This document shows, in pieces, positions 28,512 through 37,337 of a DNA stretch of 64,000 bases. Position 1 is the stretch's first letter. Each line of letters begins with the position of its first letter. Both the position numbers and the translations under genes were made by a program. Origin of the DNA: Bacillota bacterium (lineage in GTDB: Bacteria > Bacillota > Clostridia > Oscillospirales > Oscillospiraceae); NCBI GenBank assembly GCA_023459875.1, contig JAEWRY010000027.1, forward strand, positions 1 through 64,000, read 5' to 3'. The notes beneath the pieces are model-generated. The model worked only from the letters and a program-made list of their open reading frames with translations. It made no database searches and was not told the origin of the DNA.

Positions 28512-28541
28512 CCGTACCCGAACCGACTGTAATACTGAATT

Positions 28542-28642
28542 TTGCGCTTGAAGCGCAAGGCAAAGCCTTGCCAAGAGAAGCGTGTCCATATAGATGTGGC
28601 GCGTTGCCTCTGGGCGGGCACTTGGACAAGCAGGCACTTGTC
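28542..28642. repeat. Hairpin cluster between rpsL and rpsG
   Basis: Inverted repeats: 28542-28549/28551-28558 (8 bp), 28556-28561/28565-28570 (6 bp, overlapping the first), 28571-28575/28621-28625 (5 bp, long loop) and 28625-28630/28637-28642 (6 bp). The second and fourth can form alternative pairings with the third. The 197-base gap is unusually long for the str operon. Confidence 0.65.
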
Positions 28643-28708
28643 TACACGGAGGTTTTCACAGCCTTCGAGTACCTATGAAATCATTCTCTTATGAAGGAGG
28701 GAAGTAAA

Positions 28709-29179
28709 GTGCCAAGAAGAGGAAACGTACCCAAACGGGAAATATTGCCCGACCCGGTATATCATTCCGTACTGGTAACCAAGCTCGTCAACAGCATCAT
28801 GGAACAGGGCAAGAAGGGCGTAGCCCAGAAGGTCGTGTACGGCGCTTTTGACATTATTAAGGAAAAGTCAGGCAAAGACCCACTGGAAGCATTCACCACA
28901 GCGATTGAGAACGTTATGCCGTCTCTGGAAGTGAAAGCCCGCCGTGTCGGCGGCGCCACCTATCAGGTTCCTATCGAGGTGTGCCCCGAGCGCCGTCAGA
29001 CCCTTGGTCTGCGCTGGCTGACCGGTTACGCGCGTAAACGCGCCGAAAAGACAATGAAAGAAAAGCTTGCCGGCGAACTGATGGACGCTGCGAACAACAC
29101 AGGCAGCGCCGTCAAAAAGCGCGAGGACACCCACAAGATGGCGGAGTCCAACCAGGCGTTCGCGCACTATCGCTGGTAA
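28709..29179 (+). CDS. rpsG: 30S ribosomal protein S7
   Basis: A 156-residue protein with PRRGNVPKREILPDPVYHS at the start and RRVGGATYQVPIEVCPERRQTLGLRWL in the middle, ending HKMAESNQAFAHYRW. It binds the 3' domain of 16S rRNA. The start is GTG 28709, placed 9 bases after GGAGG; a farther in-frame ATG at 28691 overlaps that SD. fusA follows at 20 bases. Confidence 0.98.
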   Translation: MPRRGNVPKREILPDPVYHSVLVTKLVNSIMEQGKKGVAQKVVYGAFDIIKEKSGKDPLEAFTTAIENVMPSLEVKARRVGGATYQVPIEVCPERRQTLGLRWLTGYARKRAEKTMKEKLAGELMDAANNTGSAVKKREDTHKMAESNQAFAHYRW

Positions 29180-29199
29180 TCATGTTGAGGAGATAAAAT

Positions 29200-31287
29200 A
29201 TGCCCAGGAAAGTATCCCTAGAGCAAACCAGAAACATTGGCATCATGGCTCACATCGACGCCGGCAAGACGACGACCACAGAACGTATCCTTTACTATAC
29301 CGGTGTTAATTATAAACTCGGTGAGGTTCATGACGGCACCGCCACGATGGACTGGATGGCTCAGGAGCAGGAGAGGGGCATCACGATCACCTCAGCGGCC
29401 ACTACCTGTTATTGGAAAGACCATCGTATCAATATCATCGACACGCCGGGCCACGTGGACTTCACCGTTGAGGTGGAGCGGAGTCTGCGGGTCCTTGACG
29501 GCTCAGTCACCGTGATGTGCGCCAAAGGCGGAGTCGAGCCCCAGTCCGAGACCGTATGGCGTCAGGCCGACCATTACCGCGTCCCCCGCATGATTTACGT
29601 CAATAAGATGGACATCATGGGCGCGGATTTCTTCCACGTGCTGGACATGGTTTTTGACCGGCTCAAAGCCAACGCGGTTCCTATTCAGCTGCCCATCGGA
29701 AGCGAAGATACCTTTAAGGGAATCATCGATCTGGTGGACATGAACGCCGATATCTACTACGACGAGCTGGGCAAGGATATGCGGGTGGAAGAGATTCCGT
29801 CCGATTATCAGGACCTGGCCAAGGAATACCGCATCAAGCTGCTGGAATCGGTGTCCGACTTTGACGACGATATTATGGAAGCGTATCTGGAAGGGAAAGA
29901 AATCCCTGCCGCAAAGATCCGCGCCGCCATCCGCAAAGCCACCCTGGCGGTTAAAATGGTTCCCGTCGCCTGTGGCTCGTCTTACCGTAACAAGGGTGTG
30001 CAGAAGCTGCTGGACGCGATTGTGGATTATATGCCCTCACCGCTTGATAAGCCTCCCATCGTGGGCGTCGATCCTAAGACCGACGAGGAAGACCACCGTC
30101 CCGCGGACGACGACGCGCCGTTCGCCGCGCTGGCCTTCAAGATCATGACAGACCCCTACGTGGGCCGTCTGTCCTTCTTCCGGGTCTATTCCGGAACCCT
30201 CACCACCGGTTCCGGGGTGCTCAACAGCACCAAGAACCAGAGGGAACGGATGGGGCGCATCCTTCAGATGCACGCCAACCACCGGGAAGACATCGAACAG
30301 GTCTACGCGGGCGACATCGCCGCCGCCGTGGGTCTCAAGAACACCACCACCGGCGACACCCTTTGCGACGAAAAGAAACCGATTATCCTTGAGAGCATGG
30401 AGTTCCCCGAGCCCGTCATCCGTGTGGCCATTGAGCCGAAAACCAAGGCCGGTCAGGAGAAGATGGGCTTCGCCCTCGTCAAGCTGGCGGAGGAAGACCC
30501 CACCTTCAAGACTTACACCGACAGCGAAACCGGTCAGACCATCATCGCCGGCATGGGAGAGCTTCATCTGGAGATCATTGTGGACCGCCTGCTGCGCGAA
30601 TTCAAGGTGGAAGCCAATGTAGGCGCCCCTCAGGTAGCCTATAAGGAGACCATCAAGAAGACCGTTACCCAGGACACCAAGTACGCCCGCCAGTCGGGCG
30701 GCAAGGGCCAGTACGGCCACGTGAAGATCCGCGTGGAGCCCAACGTGAGCGGCAAGGGTTACGAGTTCCTGAACGAAGTGACCGGCGGCGCCATTCCCAA
30801 GGAGTATATCCCCGCCGTGGACGCAGGCATCAGGGGCGCCATGGAGGCGGGCGTACTCGCCGGATATCCGGTGGTGGACGTAAAGGTCGCTCTCTACGAC
30901 GGCTCCTTCCACGAGGTGGACTCCTCCGAAATGGCCTTTAAGATTGCCGGTTCCATGGCCTTCAAGGAGGCCTGCCGCAAAGCCGATCCGGTAATGCTGG
31001 AGCCCATTATGAAAGTTTCCGTCATCGTCCCCGAGGAGTATATGGGCGACGTGATGGGAGACCTGAACTCCCGCCGCGGCCAGATCCAGGGCATGGAAGC
31101 CCGGTCCGGCGCCCAGCAGATCGACGCTTTCGTCCCCCTGTCCGAGATGTTCGGCTACGCTACCGACCTGCGCTCCCGTTCCCAGGGACGCGGCCAGTAC
31201 ACCATGGAGCCCAGCCACTACGTTGAAATTCCGAAAAACATCGCGGAGAAGATCGTCTCAAGCCGCGGCAGAGGCCTCCAGGAATAA
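29200..31287 (+). CDS. fusA: Elongation factor G
   Basis: A 695-residue translocase GTPase. The G domain has AHIDAGKTTTTERILYYTG (G1), RGITITSAATT (G2), DTPGHVDF (G3) and NKMD (G4). Domains II-V follow, including the domain IV segment SGGKGQYGHVKIRVEP and YVEIPKNIAEKIVSSRG at the end. It is the third gene of the str operon. Confidence 0.98.
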   Translation: MPRKVSLEQTRNIGIMAHIDAGKTTTTERILYYTGVNYKLGEVHDGTATMDWMAQEQERGITITSAATTCYWKDHRINIIDTPGHVDFTVEVERSLRVLDGSVTVMCAKGGVEPQSETVWRQADHYRVPRMIYVNKMDIMGADFFHVLDMVFDRLKANAVPIQLPIGSEDTFKGIIDLVDMNADIYYDELGKDMRVEEIPSDYQDLAKEYRIKLLESVSDFDDDIMEAYLEGKEIPAAKIRAAIRKATLAVKMVPVACGSSYRNKGVQKLLDAIVDYMPSPLDKPPIVGVDPKTDEEDHRPADDDAPFAALAFKIMTDPYVGRLSFFRVYSGTLTTGSGVLNSTKNQRERMGRILQMHANHREDIEQVYAGDIAAAVGLKNTTTGDTLCDEKKPIILESMEFPEPVIRVAIEPKTKAGQEKMGFALVKLAEEDPTFKTYTDSETGQTIIAGMGELHLEIIVDRLLREFKVEANVGAPQVAYKETIKKTVTQDTKYARQSGGKGQYGHVKIRVEPNVSGKGYEFLNEVTGGAIPKEYIPAVDAGIRGAMEAGVLAGYPVVDVKVALYDGSFHEVDSSEMAFKIAGSMAFKEACRKADPVMLEPIMKVSVIVPEEYMGDVMGDLNSRRGQIQGMEARSGAQQIDAFVPLSEMFGYATDLRSRSQGRGQYTMEPSHYVEIPKNIAEKIVSSRGRGLQE

Positions 31288-31292
31288 AACTA

Positions 31293-31321
31293 TTGCATTT
31301 TTTAACGCAATCCTATAGAAT
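31293..31321 (+). promoter_or_regulatory. Probable internal promoter for tuf
   Basis: TTGCAT (31293-31298), 17-bp spacer, TAGAAT (31316-31321) in the AT-rich 106-base gap between fusA and tuf. It would add transcription of tuf on top of the str operon. Confidence 0.5.
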
Positions 31322-31393
31322 ATGCTCACATTAAAACGGCAAACTGAATTAAAAATCAAATGACTATATATTTATTAAGGAGGATAATCCACC

Positions 31394-32599
31394 ATGGCTA
31401 AGCAAAAGTTTGAGCGCACGAAGCCCCACGTAAACGTCGGCACCATCGGCCATGTCGACCACGGCAAGACCACCCTGACCGCCGCCATCACAAAGTATCT
31501 GGCCTTCTCCGGCAAGGCTGTTTATGAATCTTATGACCAGATTGATAAGGCCCCCGAAGAGAGAGCCCGTGGTATCACGATTAACACCGCTCACGTGGAA
31601 TATCAGACCGACAAGCGCCACTACGCGCATGTCGACTGCCCGGGCCACGCCGACTATATCAAGAACATGATCACCGGCGCCGCGCAGATGGACGGTGCCA
31701 TCCTGGTCATCGCCGCCTCCGACGGACCCATGGCTCAAACCCGTGAACACATCCTGCTGGCCCGCCAGGTAGGCGTGCCCGCCATCGTCGTCTTCCTCAA
31801 CAAGATCGACCAGTTGGACGACCCCGAGTTGATCGAACTGGTCGAGATGGAAGTCCGCGAACTGCTCACCAAGTATGAGTTCCCCGGCGACGACATCCCC
31901 ATCGTGAAGGGTTCCGCCCTGAACGCCCTGGCCAGCGAATCCACCGATCCCAACGCCCCCGAGTACGCCTGCATCAAGGAACTCATGGACGCCGTGGATA
32001 ACTATATCCCCACCCCCGAGCGCAAGAGCGACATGCCCTTCCTTATGCCTGTCGAGGACGTGTTCACCATCACCGGCCGCGGCACCGTCGCTACCGGCCG
32101 TGTGGAGCGCGGTAAGGTCAACATGGGCGATAAGGTCCAGATTGTCGGCTTGATGGAAGAGGCCAGAGAGACCACCGTCACCGGCATCGAGATGTTCCGC
32201 AAGCTGCTGGACTACGCCGAGGCCGGCGACAACATCGGCACCCTGCTTCGCGGCATCGACAAGAAAGACGTGGAGCGCGGCCAGGTTCTGGCCAAGCCCG
32301 GTTCCATTCACCCCCTCACCAAGTTCGTGGGCCGTGTGTACGTTCTGTCCAAAGACGAGGGCGGTCGTCACACCCCTTTCTTCAATAACTACCGTCACCA
32401 GTTCTACTTCCGCACCACCGACGTGACCGGCGTCATCAATCTGCCCGAGGGCGTTGAGATGTGCATGCCTGGCGACAACGTGGACATGAACGTGGAACTG
32501 ATTACCCCCATCGCCATCGAGAAGGGCCTCCGCTTCGCTATCCGCGAGGGCGGCCGTACCGTGGGTTCCGGCGTCGTGATCGAGATTTCCAAGAACTGA
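31394..32599 (+). CDS. tuf: Elongation factor Tu
   Basis: A 401-residue GTPase delivering aminoacyl-tRNA. GHVDHGKTTLTAAIT (G1), RGITINTAHVEY (G2), DCPGHADY (G3), NKID (G4) and GSALNAL (G5) are intact. In domain III the usual GYRPQFYFRT segment reads NYRHQFYFRT, and the E. coli-like GSALKAL region is KGSALNALASES. These are changes at positions close to the elfamycin-binding face. Only one tuf copy is seen here. Confidence 0.98.
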   Translation: MAKQKFERTKPHVNVGTIGHVDHGKTTLTAAITKYLAFSGKAVYESYDQIDKAPEERARGITINTAHVEYQTDKRHYAHVDCPGHADYIKNMITGAAQMDGAILVIAASDGPMAQTREHILLARQVGVPAIVVFLNKIDQLDDPELIELVEMEVRELLTKYEFPGDDIPIVKGSALNALASESTDPNAPEYACIKELMDAVDNYIPTPERKSDMPFLMPVEDVFTITGRGTVATGRVERGKVNMGDKVQIVGLMEEARETTVTGIEMFRKLLDYAEAGDNIGTLLRGIDKKDVERGQVLAKPGSIHPLTKFVGRVYVLSKDEGGRHTPFFNNYRHQFYFRTTDVTGVINLPEGVEMCMPGDNVDMNVELITPIAIEKGLRFAIREGGRTVGSGVVIEISKN

Positions 32600-32614
32600 T
32601 TATAAAATGACACG

Positions 32615-32639
32615 AGGCGGGGCTTATGCCCCGCCTTTT
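32615..32639 (+). terminator. Terminator of the str operon
   Basis: Perfect 9-bp stem 32615-32623/32628-32636, TTAT loop, then TTT. Confidence 0.88.
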
Positions 32640-32707
32640 GTTTAAGCACCGCAGAAGGCTCCCATCAGGAAAGCGCCTCTCAAACATTATCAGCGAGGAA
32701 AAAGAAT

Positions 32708-33562
32708 ATGAATACGGACGAATTGACCCAAAACGTCTCCGACGCGGTAAACATCATCTCGAAACAAAGCACCGAAGCCCTGGCGAAAACTGCGATCACA
32801 GCCGTGCTGCTGTTAGTGGTCTGCATTGTCGCCATGCGGGTGATCACGAAGGTGACCGACCGGCTGATTGACCGGCTCAATGTGGAGAGGAGTCTTCACA
32901 CCTTCCTGCGCTCCATGATCCGGATCGTCCTCTGGTTTCTGACCATTCTCATCGTGGCGGGTTCCCTCGGCATCGACGCCACCTCCCTCATCGCTATTTT
33001 AAGCGTAGCCGGTCTGGCGGTGTCACTCGCCATCCAGGGCACCCTTTCAAATCTCGCGGGCGGGATCATGCTCCTCACCTCCAAGCCGTTCAAAGTGGGG
33101 GAATTTATCGAAGCGGGCGGCGTCTCGGGGACGGTGATGGACGTCGGACTGGTTTACACCCGTATTTCAACGGCGGACAACAAGATCATTTTTGTTCCGA
33201 ACAGCGATATTTCCGGGGCTAAGATCATCAATTACTCCACAGAGGGGCGCAGGCGCGTGGACATTGCCGTCTCAGCCTCCTACGACGCTCCTGTCGATAA
33301 AGTAAAGGAAAGCATCCACAAGGTGATCGGGGAGCACCCCAAGACTCTTTATACCCCCGAGCCCCAGGTGCGAGTAAATGCTTACGGCGACAGCTCCATT
33401 GAATACACGGTGCGTGTCTGGTGCGATACCAAGGACTACTGGGACGTCTATTACGACCTCCTGGAGCAGATCAAAAAGGCCTTCGATCAGGACGGCATTG
33501 AAATGACCTATAAGCATCTCAACGTACATATCATGGGCGAGCAGTCAAAGAAGCCCTCGTGA
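32708..33562 (+). CDS. mscS: Small-conductance mechanosensitive channel (MscS family)
   Basis: A 284-residue channel that releases solutes on hypo-osmotic shock. It has three membrane helices. The pore helix TM3 is AILSVAGLAVSLAIQGTLSNLAGGIMLL, with the Ala/Gly packing pattern and the Gln-Gly hinge. The beta domain (KPFKVGEFIEAGGVSGTVMDVGLVYTRI) and the C-terminal alpha/beta cage follow. It is a single gene after the tuf terminator. Confidence 0.93.
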   Translation: MNTDELTQNVSDAVNIISKQSTEALAKTAITAVLLLVVCIVAMRVITKVTDRLIDRLNVERSLHTFLRSMIRIVLWFLTILIVAGSLGIDATSLIAILSVAGLAVSLAIQGTLSNLAGGIMLLTSKPFKVGEFIEAGGVSGTVMDVGLVYTRISTADNKIIFVPNSDISGAKIINYSTEGRRRVDIAVSASYDAPVDKVKESIHKVIGEHPKTLYTPEPQVRVNAYGDSSIEYTVRVWCDTKDYWDVYYDLLEQIKKAFDQDGIEMTYKHLNVHIMGEQSKKPS

Positions 33563-33598
33563 CTCAAAAGACAGCCAAAAGAGCCGAGGCAAGGTAGC

Positions 33599-33679
33599 AG
33601 CAAAACGTCAGCCTCTCAAGGCTCCGGCAAAGACCTGACCTCCGAAGGCTGCGGTAAAACGCTGTCATTGTGAGGCCCA
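33599..33679. repeat. Three imperfect 27-bp tandem units
   Basis: Units begin at 33599, 33626 and 33653, each reading roughly (A/G)G(C/T)AAA near the start and ending in a GGC core. Units 1 and 2 match at 16 of 27 positions. The third runs into the palindromic repeat at 33662. It looks like decayed duplicated intergenic sequence. Confidence 0.4.
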
Positions 33680-33748
33680 AGGCCTAAGAATCTTACCCCT
33701 GGTATATTCATCCTGGGAAAAGATCCTTCGCTTTGCTCAGGATGACAG
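33662..33748. repeat. 87-bp palindromic intergenic repeat (TGTCATTNTGAG type)
   Basis: It begins CTGTCATTGTGAGG and ends CTCAGGATGACAG, with an internal TTCGCTTTGCTCAGGATG. This closely resembles widely dispersed bacterial palindromic repeats that start TGTCATTCTGAGCGAAGCGAAG. The arms are complementary at both ends and degenerate inside. It lies between convergent genes. Membership of a dispersed family is from memory and was not searched. Confidence 0.65.
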
Positions 33749-33754
33749 AAAACA

Positions 33755-33789
33755 GGGCGCGTTGCAAAATGAAAATTTGCAACGCGCCC
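33755..33789. terminator. 14-bp hairpin between convergent mscS and DUF4830 genes
   Basis: Perfect arms 33755-33768 and 33776-33789 with a 7-base loop. There is no clear T tract on either side, so any termination would be weak; its place between convergent stops suggests a 3'-end barrier. It sits 4 bases before the DUF4830 stop. Confidence 0.55.
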
Positions 33790-33793
33790 AACT

Positions 33794-34276
33794 CTATGTC
33801 GATGGTTTTTCAAGACCGTGTATGAATCCCCCGGTCTGGGAGGAGAGTACCTCTCCTCCGATCACCGTGTTTTTATAAATCAGAAGGCCTGCCTGAACTC
33901 CCTCCTCCCCGGTAGGATAATTGGTGATCTCATAGGCATAGCGTTTGACCCGCTTTCCGGAGTACTTTGTGAGGTCAAAGCCCTGATCGGACTGAAGAGC
34001 CAAATATTGGTCATAGCTGGAATCAAATTCTTTAGGTATTAAAAGCTCCTCCACGGCAAGAGCTTCCGGTTTCACCTCCCAACCAAAACTCTTCAGGTAA
34101 GTGACTCTGTCCTCATTGGTTTTTATGCCCTTAGGGCTGGCGGGTTCCGCCATAGCCTGAGCACCACGCGCTTCAATCAGCCCCTTCGCGCCAACTGCAA
34201 CGGCGCAGACAAGAGCAACGGCCGCCGCGCCTAGCGCGATCCTTCTCCAGCGCAGTTTCGCGGTAAAAATAAACAC
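33794..34276 (-). CDS. DUF4830 domain protein, membrane anchored
   Basis: A 160-residue protein with a basic N-terminus, one transmembrane or signal segment (about 11-29, RIALGAAAVALVCAVAVGA) and an extracellular domain of about 110 residues. The motif RVTYLKSFGWEVKPEALAVEEL and IPKEFDSSYDQYLALQ fit DUF4830, found in Clostridia and of unknown function. The start is GTG 34276 with AGGGGCG upstream. No operon partner. Confidence 0.75.
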   Translation of the reverse strand: MFIFTAKLRWRRIALGAAAVALVCAVAVGAKGLIEARGAQAMAEPASPKGIKTNEDRVTYLKSFGWEVKPEALAVEELLIPKEFDSSYDQYLALQSDQGFDLTKYSGKRVKRYAYEITNYPTGEEGVQAGLLIYKNTVIGGEVLSSQTGGFIHGLEKPST

Positions 34277-34418
34277 AGCGCAACGCCCCTCTCAAACATA
34301 TATTCATTTTTATGTGAGCAATGGAGAAAATATGATTACATACAAAGACGGGAAAACGTGAGAATAGCGGATAACATAACTAATTCGGCAATTTCCACAA
34401 AATTATTTGCGCAACCTA

Positions 34419-34447
34419 TTGAAAAGAACAAAAAAGACCGTTATAAT
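34419..34447 (+). promoter_or_regulatory. sigma-A promoter for the PucR-type regulator
   Basis: TTGAAA (34419-34424), 17-bp spacer, TATAAT (34442-34447). The remaining 34277-34418 gap is AT-rich with no other signal that I can see. Confidence 0.7.
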
Positions 34448-34517
34448 TATGGAAATTGATTGGTGAAAAAAGCAAAATATCGAGCCGATACAGTCGGCCG
34501 GAATAGGAGGAAGGCCT

Positions 34518-35609
34518 ATGTCCAGCAGAATATTTCAAAGCGTGGTACTTCAGATGAAGGATTGTGCCAACCGTTATATCGGCGTCATCGACGCCGAGGG
34601 TACGGTAGTCGCCTGCAACAGGCTGACCAGCATCGGCGAGAAGTGGGAGGGCGCGGTCAAGGCGGTGAACACCGGCTTGGACGATGTGATCTCATACGGA
34701 GGGAAGACGTTCCGGCCTCTCACAGGCTGGGGGGCCCAGTTCGATTACGCAGCCTTTGCCCAGGGGGACGACGAGGAAGCCCGTGTCATCTGTTCCATGG
34801 CGGTGGTCGCGCTCAACGGCGCCAAGACCTACTATGAGGAAAAGCACGACAAAGCCGCGTTTGTGAAGAGCATCATATCTGACAATGTTCTTTTGGGCGA
34901 CATTTATGTCAGGGCGAAGGAGCTGCATTTCGTCTCAGAAGCTTCCAGAGCTGTCCTTCTGATCCGCCAGACAGGCAGCGCCAACATGGGCGCCATCGAC
35001 TTGGTGCAGACCATGTTCCCCGAGCGGCAGAACGATTTTGTCCTTTCGGTGAACGAAACCGACATCACGGTGGTCAAGCAGCTCTCCGAAGGCTCCGACC
35101 TCAAGGAGCTCTACAAACTCGCTAAGGGGATCCAGGACACGCTGATGCAGGAGATGGGCGTCAAGTCGGTCATCGGCATCGGGACCGTGGTAAATCATAT
35201 CCGCGAGCTTGCCAGGGCTTATAAAGAGGCCGGGGTAGCCATCGAGGTCGGAAAGGTGTTCGATACCGAAAACACCATCATTAACTATGAAAACCTCGGC
35301 ATCGGCCGCCTTATCTATCAGCTCCCCACCACTATGTGCGAGATGTTCCTGCAGGAGGTCTTCAAGAAGAACCCCATCGACTCCCTTGACCAGGAGACTC
35401 TCTTCACCATCGACAAGTTCTTTGAAAACAATCTGAATGTCTCCGAGACCGCCCGGAAGCTTTTTGTCCACCGCAACACGCTGGTTTACCGGCTGGAGAA
35501 GATCAAGAAGCTCACGGGACTAGACCTCCGGGAATTTGACGACGCCATCACCTTCAAGGTGGCGCTGATGGTCAAAAAATACCTGGTATCCCGCGGGATC
35601 GATTCCTGA
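34518..35609 (+). CDS. PucR/CdaR-type transcriptional regulator
   Basis: A 363-residue protein. The C-terminal helix-turn-helix (FFENNLNVSETARKLFVHRNTLVYRLEKIKKLTGLD, about 300-335) is the PucR C-terminal domain. The middle part (GIGTVVNHIRELARAYKEAGVAIEVGKVF) resembles the degenerate GGDEF-like region of CdaR proteins. The N-terminus may be a small GAF-like sensor. Targets and ligand are unknown. It precedes ftsEX but is separated by two hairpins, so it is probably an independent unit. Confidence 0.85.
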   Translation: MSSRIFQSVVLQMKDCANRYIGVIDAEGTVVACNRLTSIGEKWEGAVKAVNTGLDDVISYGGKTFRPLTGWGAQFDYAAFAQGDDEEARVICSMAVVALNGAKTYYEEKHDKAAFVKSIISDNVLLGDIYVRAKELHFVSEASRAVLLIRQTGSANMGAIDLVQTMFPERQNDFVLSVNETDITVVKQLSEGSDLKELYKLAKGIQDTLMQEMGVKSVIGIGTVVNHIRELARAYKEAGVAIEVGKVFDTENTIINYENLGIGRLIYQLPTTMCEMFLQEVFKKNPIDSLDQETLFTIDKFFENNLNVSETARKLFVHRNTLVYRLEKIKKLTGLDLREFDDAITFKVALMVKKYLVSRGIDS

Positions 35610-35629
35610 TTGATAAGCGTAAACCGCAT

Positions 35630-35663
35630 CAGACTTTCAGGAGCGTTTGTTTCTGAAAGTCTG
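35630..35663 (+). terminator. Hairpin after the PucR-type gene
   Basis: Perfect 11-bp arms 35630-35640/35653-35663 with a 12-base loop. No T tract follows, so its termination strength is doubtful. Confidence 0.45.
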
Positions 35664-35695
35664 TGCGCATGTTTAGTTAACTATAGCCCGGTACA

Positions 35696-35723
35696 GGCGG
35701 GAGCATGTTCCCGCCGCGCTTTT
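35696..35723 (+). other. GC hairpin just before ftsE
   Basis: Arms 35696-35702/35709-35715 (7 bp) are followed after GCGC by TTTT. It is terminator-like and ends 12 bases before the ftsE start, with the SD GAGGT directly downstream. Confidence 0.5.
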
Positions 35724-35734
35724 ATGAGGTAGCC

Positions 35735-36430
35735 ATGATACGATTTATTGATATACATAAGGAGTACGAAAACGGCACAAAAGCTCTCAAGGGGATCAAC
35801 ATGCGGATCGACGACGGTGAATTTGTCTTTCTGGTGGGCCCTTCCGGCTCCGGAAAATCCACCATCATCAAGCTCATCACCGCAGAGGTCGCGCCCTCCG
35901 AAGGGCGTCTCATGGTGAACGGCTATAACATGAACGCCATTCACCCCTCCCAGATCCCGGGTATGCGCCGCACCCTCGGGGTCGTGTTCCAGGACTTCCG
36001 GCTCATTGAAAAAAAGACGGTTTTCGAAAATCTTACCTTCGTCATGCGGGTCGTGGGGGCAACCCCCCGGGAGATCCGCAAGCGGATTCCCTATGTCCTG
36101 GAACTGGTGGGGCTGGATCAGAAATCGGGGCACCTTCCCACGGAACTCTCGGGCGGGGAGCAGCAGCGCGTGGCCATCGCCAGGGCGCTGGTCAATAACC
36201 CCAGCGTCATCATCGCGGACGAGCCCACGGGGAATCTTGACCCTCAGCGTTCCCTGGAGATTATGATGCTGCTGGAGCGGATCAACGGGCTTGGGACCAC
36301 GGTTCTTGTCGTCACCCACGAGAGGGGACTCGTCAACCGCTTTTCCAAGCGGGTTGTTGCCATTGATAACGGAAGAGTGATCAGCGACGGCAACGGCGGA
36401 TACTACGAGAGCGGGGAGATTTCGTTTTGA
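35735..36430 (+). CDS. ftsE: Cell-division ATP-binding protein FtsE
   Basis: A 231-residue ABC ATPase. Walker A is GPSGSGKST (near residue 36), the signature LSGGEQQRVAIARAL, Walker B VIIADEPTGNLD, and the H-loop VVTHE. With FtsX it drives activation of a periplasmic/extracellular murein hydrolase at the septum. The start is ATG 35735 after GAGGT. It overlaps ftsX by 4 bases. Confidence 0.97.
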   Translation: MIRFIDIHKEYENGTKALKGINMRIDDGEFVFLVGPSGSGKSTIIKLITAEVAPSEGRLMVNGYNMNAIHPSQIPGMRRTLGVVFQDFRLIEKKTVFENLTFVMRVVGATPREIRKRIPYVLELVGLDQKSGHLPTELSGGEQQRVAIARALVNNPSVIIADEPTGNLDPQRSLEIMMLLERINGLGTTVLVVTHERGLVNRFSKRVVAIDNGRVISDGNGGYYESGEISF

Positions 36431-37299
36431 GTTACCATCTGAAAGAGGGTTTTCACAGCATTTTTACCCACGGCCTCATGTCGTTTGCGGCCGTGTGCAT
36501 GATTGTGGCCTGCCTGCTCATCATGGGCTCCTTTTCCTTGGTGGCCGTGAACCTCAACCACATGCTGGGGGAGCTGGAACGGGAGAACGAATTCCTTGCC
36601 TATGTGGACGAGAGCCTCACCGAGGATCAGGCCAGGGCTCTGCAAAGCGCCATTGAGAAAATCACGAACGTGGATTCCGTTGCCTTCGTGAGCCGGACCG
36701 AGGCCATGCAGGAGTTCATGAAGGGCCGGGAAGACCAGGAGCTTTACAAGAACCTGCCCGACGAGGTACTGCGGCACCGCTTCAAAATCCACGTGGTGGA
36801 TCTGCAGAAGATGAGCGCCACGGTCAGCCAGGTGAAGCAGGTGGAGGGGATCGCCGACGTGCGGGCCGATCTGGAGATCGCCCAGGGGTTCGTGGCGATG
36901 CGCAACATAGCCAGAGGCGTTGCGGTGATTCTGATCACCATTTTACTTGTAATTTCTCTCTTTATCATCGCCAATACCATTAAGCTTGCCACCTTCACGC
37001 GAAGAAACGAAATCGCGATTATGAAAATGTGCGGGGCGACCAACTGGTTTATCCGCTGGCCATTCATTTTTGAGGGGATGCTTCTTGGCATTTTCGGAGC
37101 TTTACTGGCGTTTTTCTGCCAGTGGGGTATCTACGCCCTGATTCAGAACGCAGTGGCGAGCGGCGGCGGCGTCAGGTTTATCACGGTGCTTCCGTTCCTC
37201 CAGATGGCTTCCAGTCTTCTTCTTGTCTTCCTGGGGACCGGTTTTGTCGTCGGCTCCTGCGGTTCGCTGCTGGCCATCCGTAAATTCCTGCAGGTTTAG
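36427..37299 (+). CDS. ftsX: Cell-division permease FtsX
   Basis: A 290-residue membrane protein: TM1 at about 20-42, an extracellular domain of about 120 residues, then three helices. It matches FtsX, with RRNEIAIMKMCGATNWFIRWPFIFEGMLLGIFGA as the conserved cytosolic-to-TM segment. The start is TTG 36427 overlapping the ftsE stop (TTGA). Its extracellular loop would contact the EnvC-like protein encoded next. Confidence 0.95.
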   Translation: MSYHLKEGFHSIFTHGLMSFAAVCMIVACLLIMGSFSLVAVNLNHMLGELERENEFLAYVDESLTEDQARALQSAIEKITNVDSVAFVSRTEAMQEFMKGREDQELYKNLPDEVLRHRFKIHVVDLQKMSATVSQVKQVEGIADVRADLEIAQGFVAMRNIARGVAVILITILLVISLFIIANTIKLATFTRRNEIAIMKMCGATNWFIRWPFIFEGMLLGIFGALLAFFCQWGIYALIQNAVASGGGVRFITVLPFLQMASSLLLVFLGTGFVVGSCGSLLAIRKFLQV

Positions 37300-37337
37300 C
37301 TTCAGGATTTCGTCAAACGGTATTTGAGGAGCGCTTC

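Noticed and set aside
30037..31364. Long frames antisense to fusA and tuf
   Set aside because: Opposite highly conserved translation factors; translations are His/Gly/Val-rich without family resemblance.
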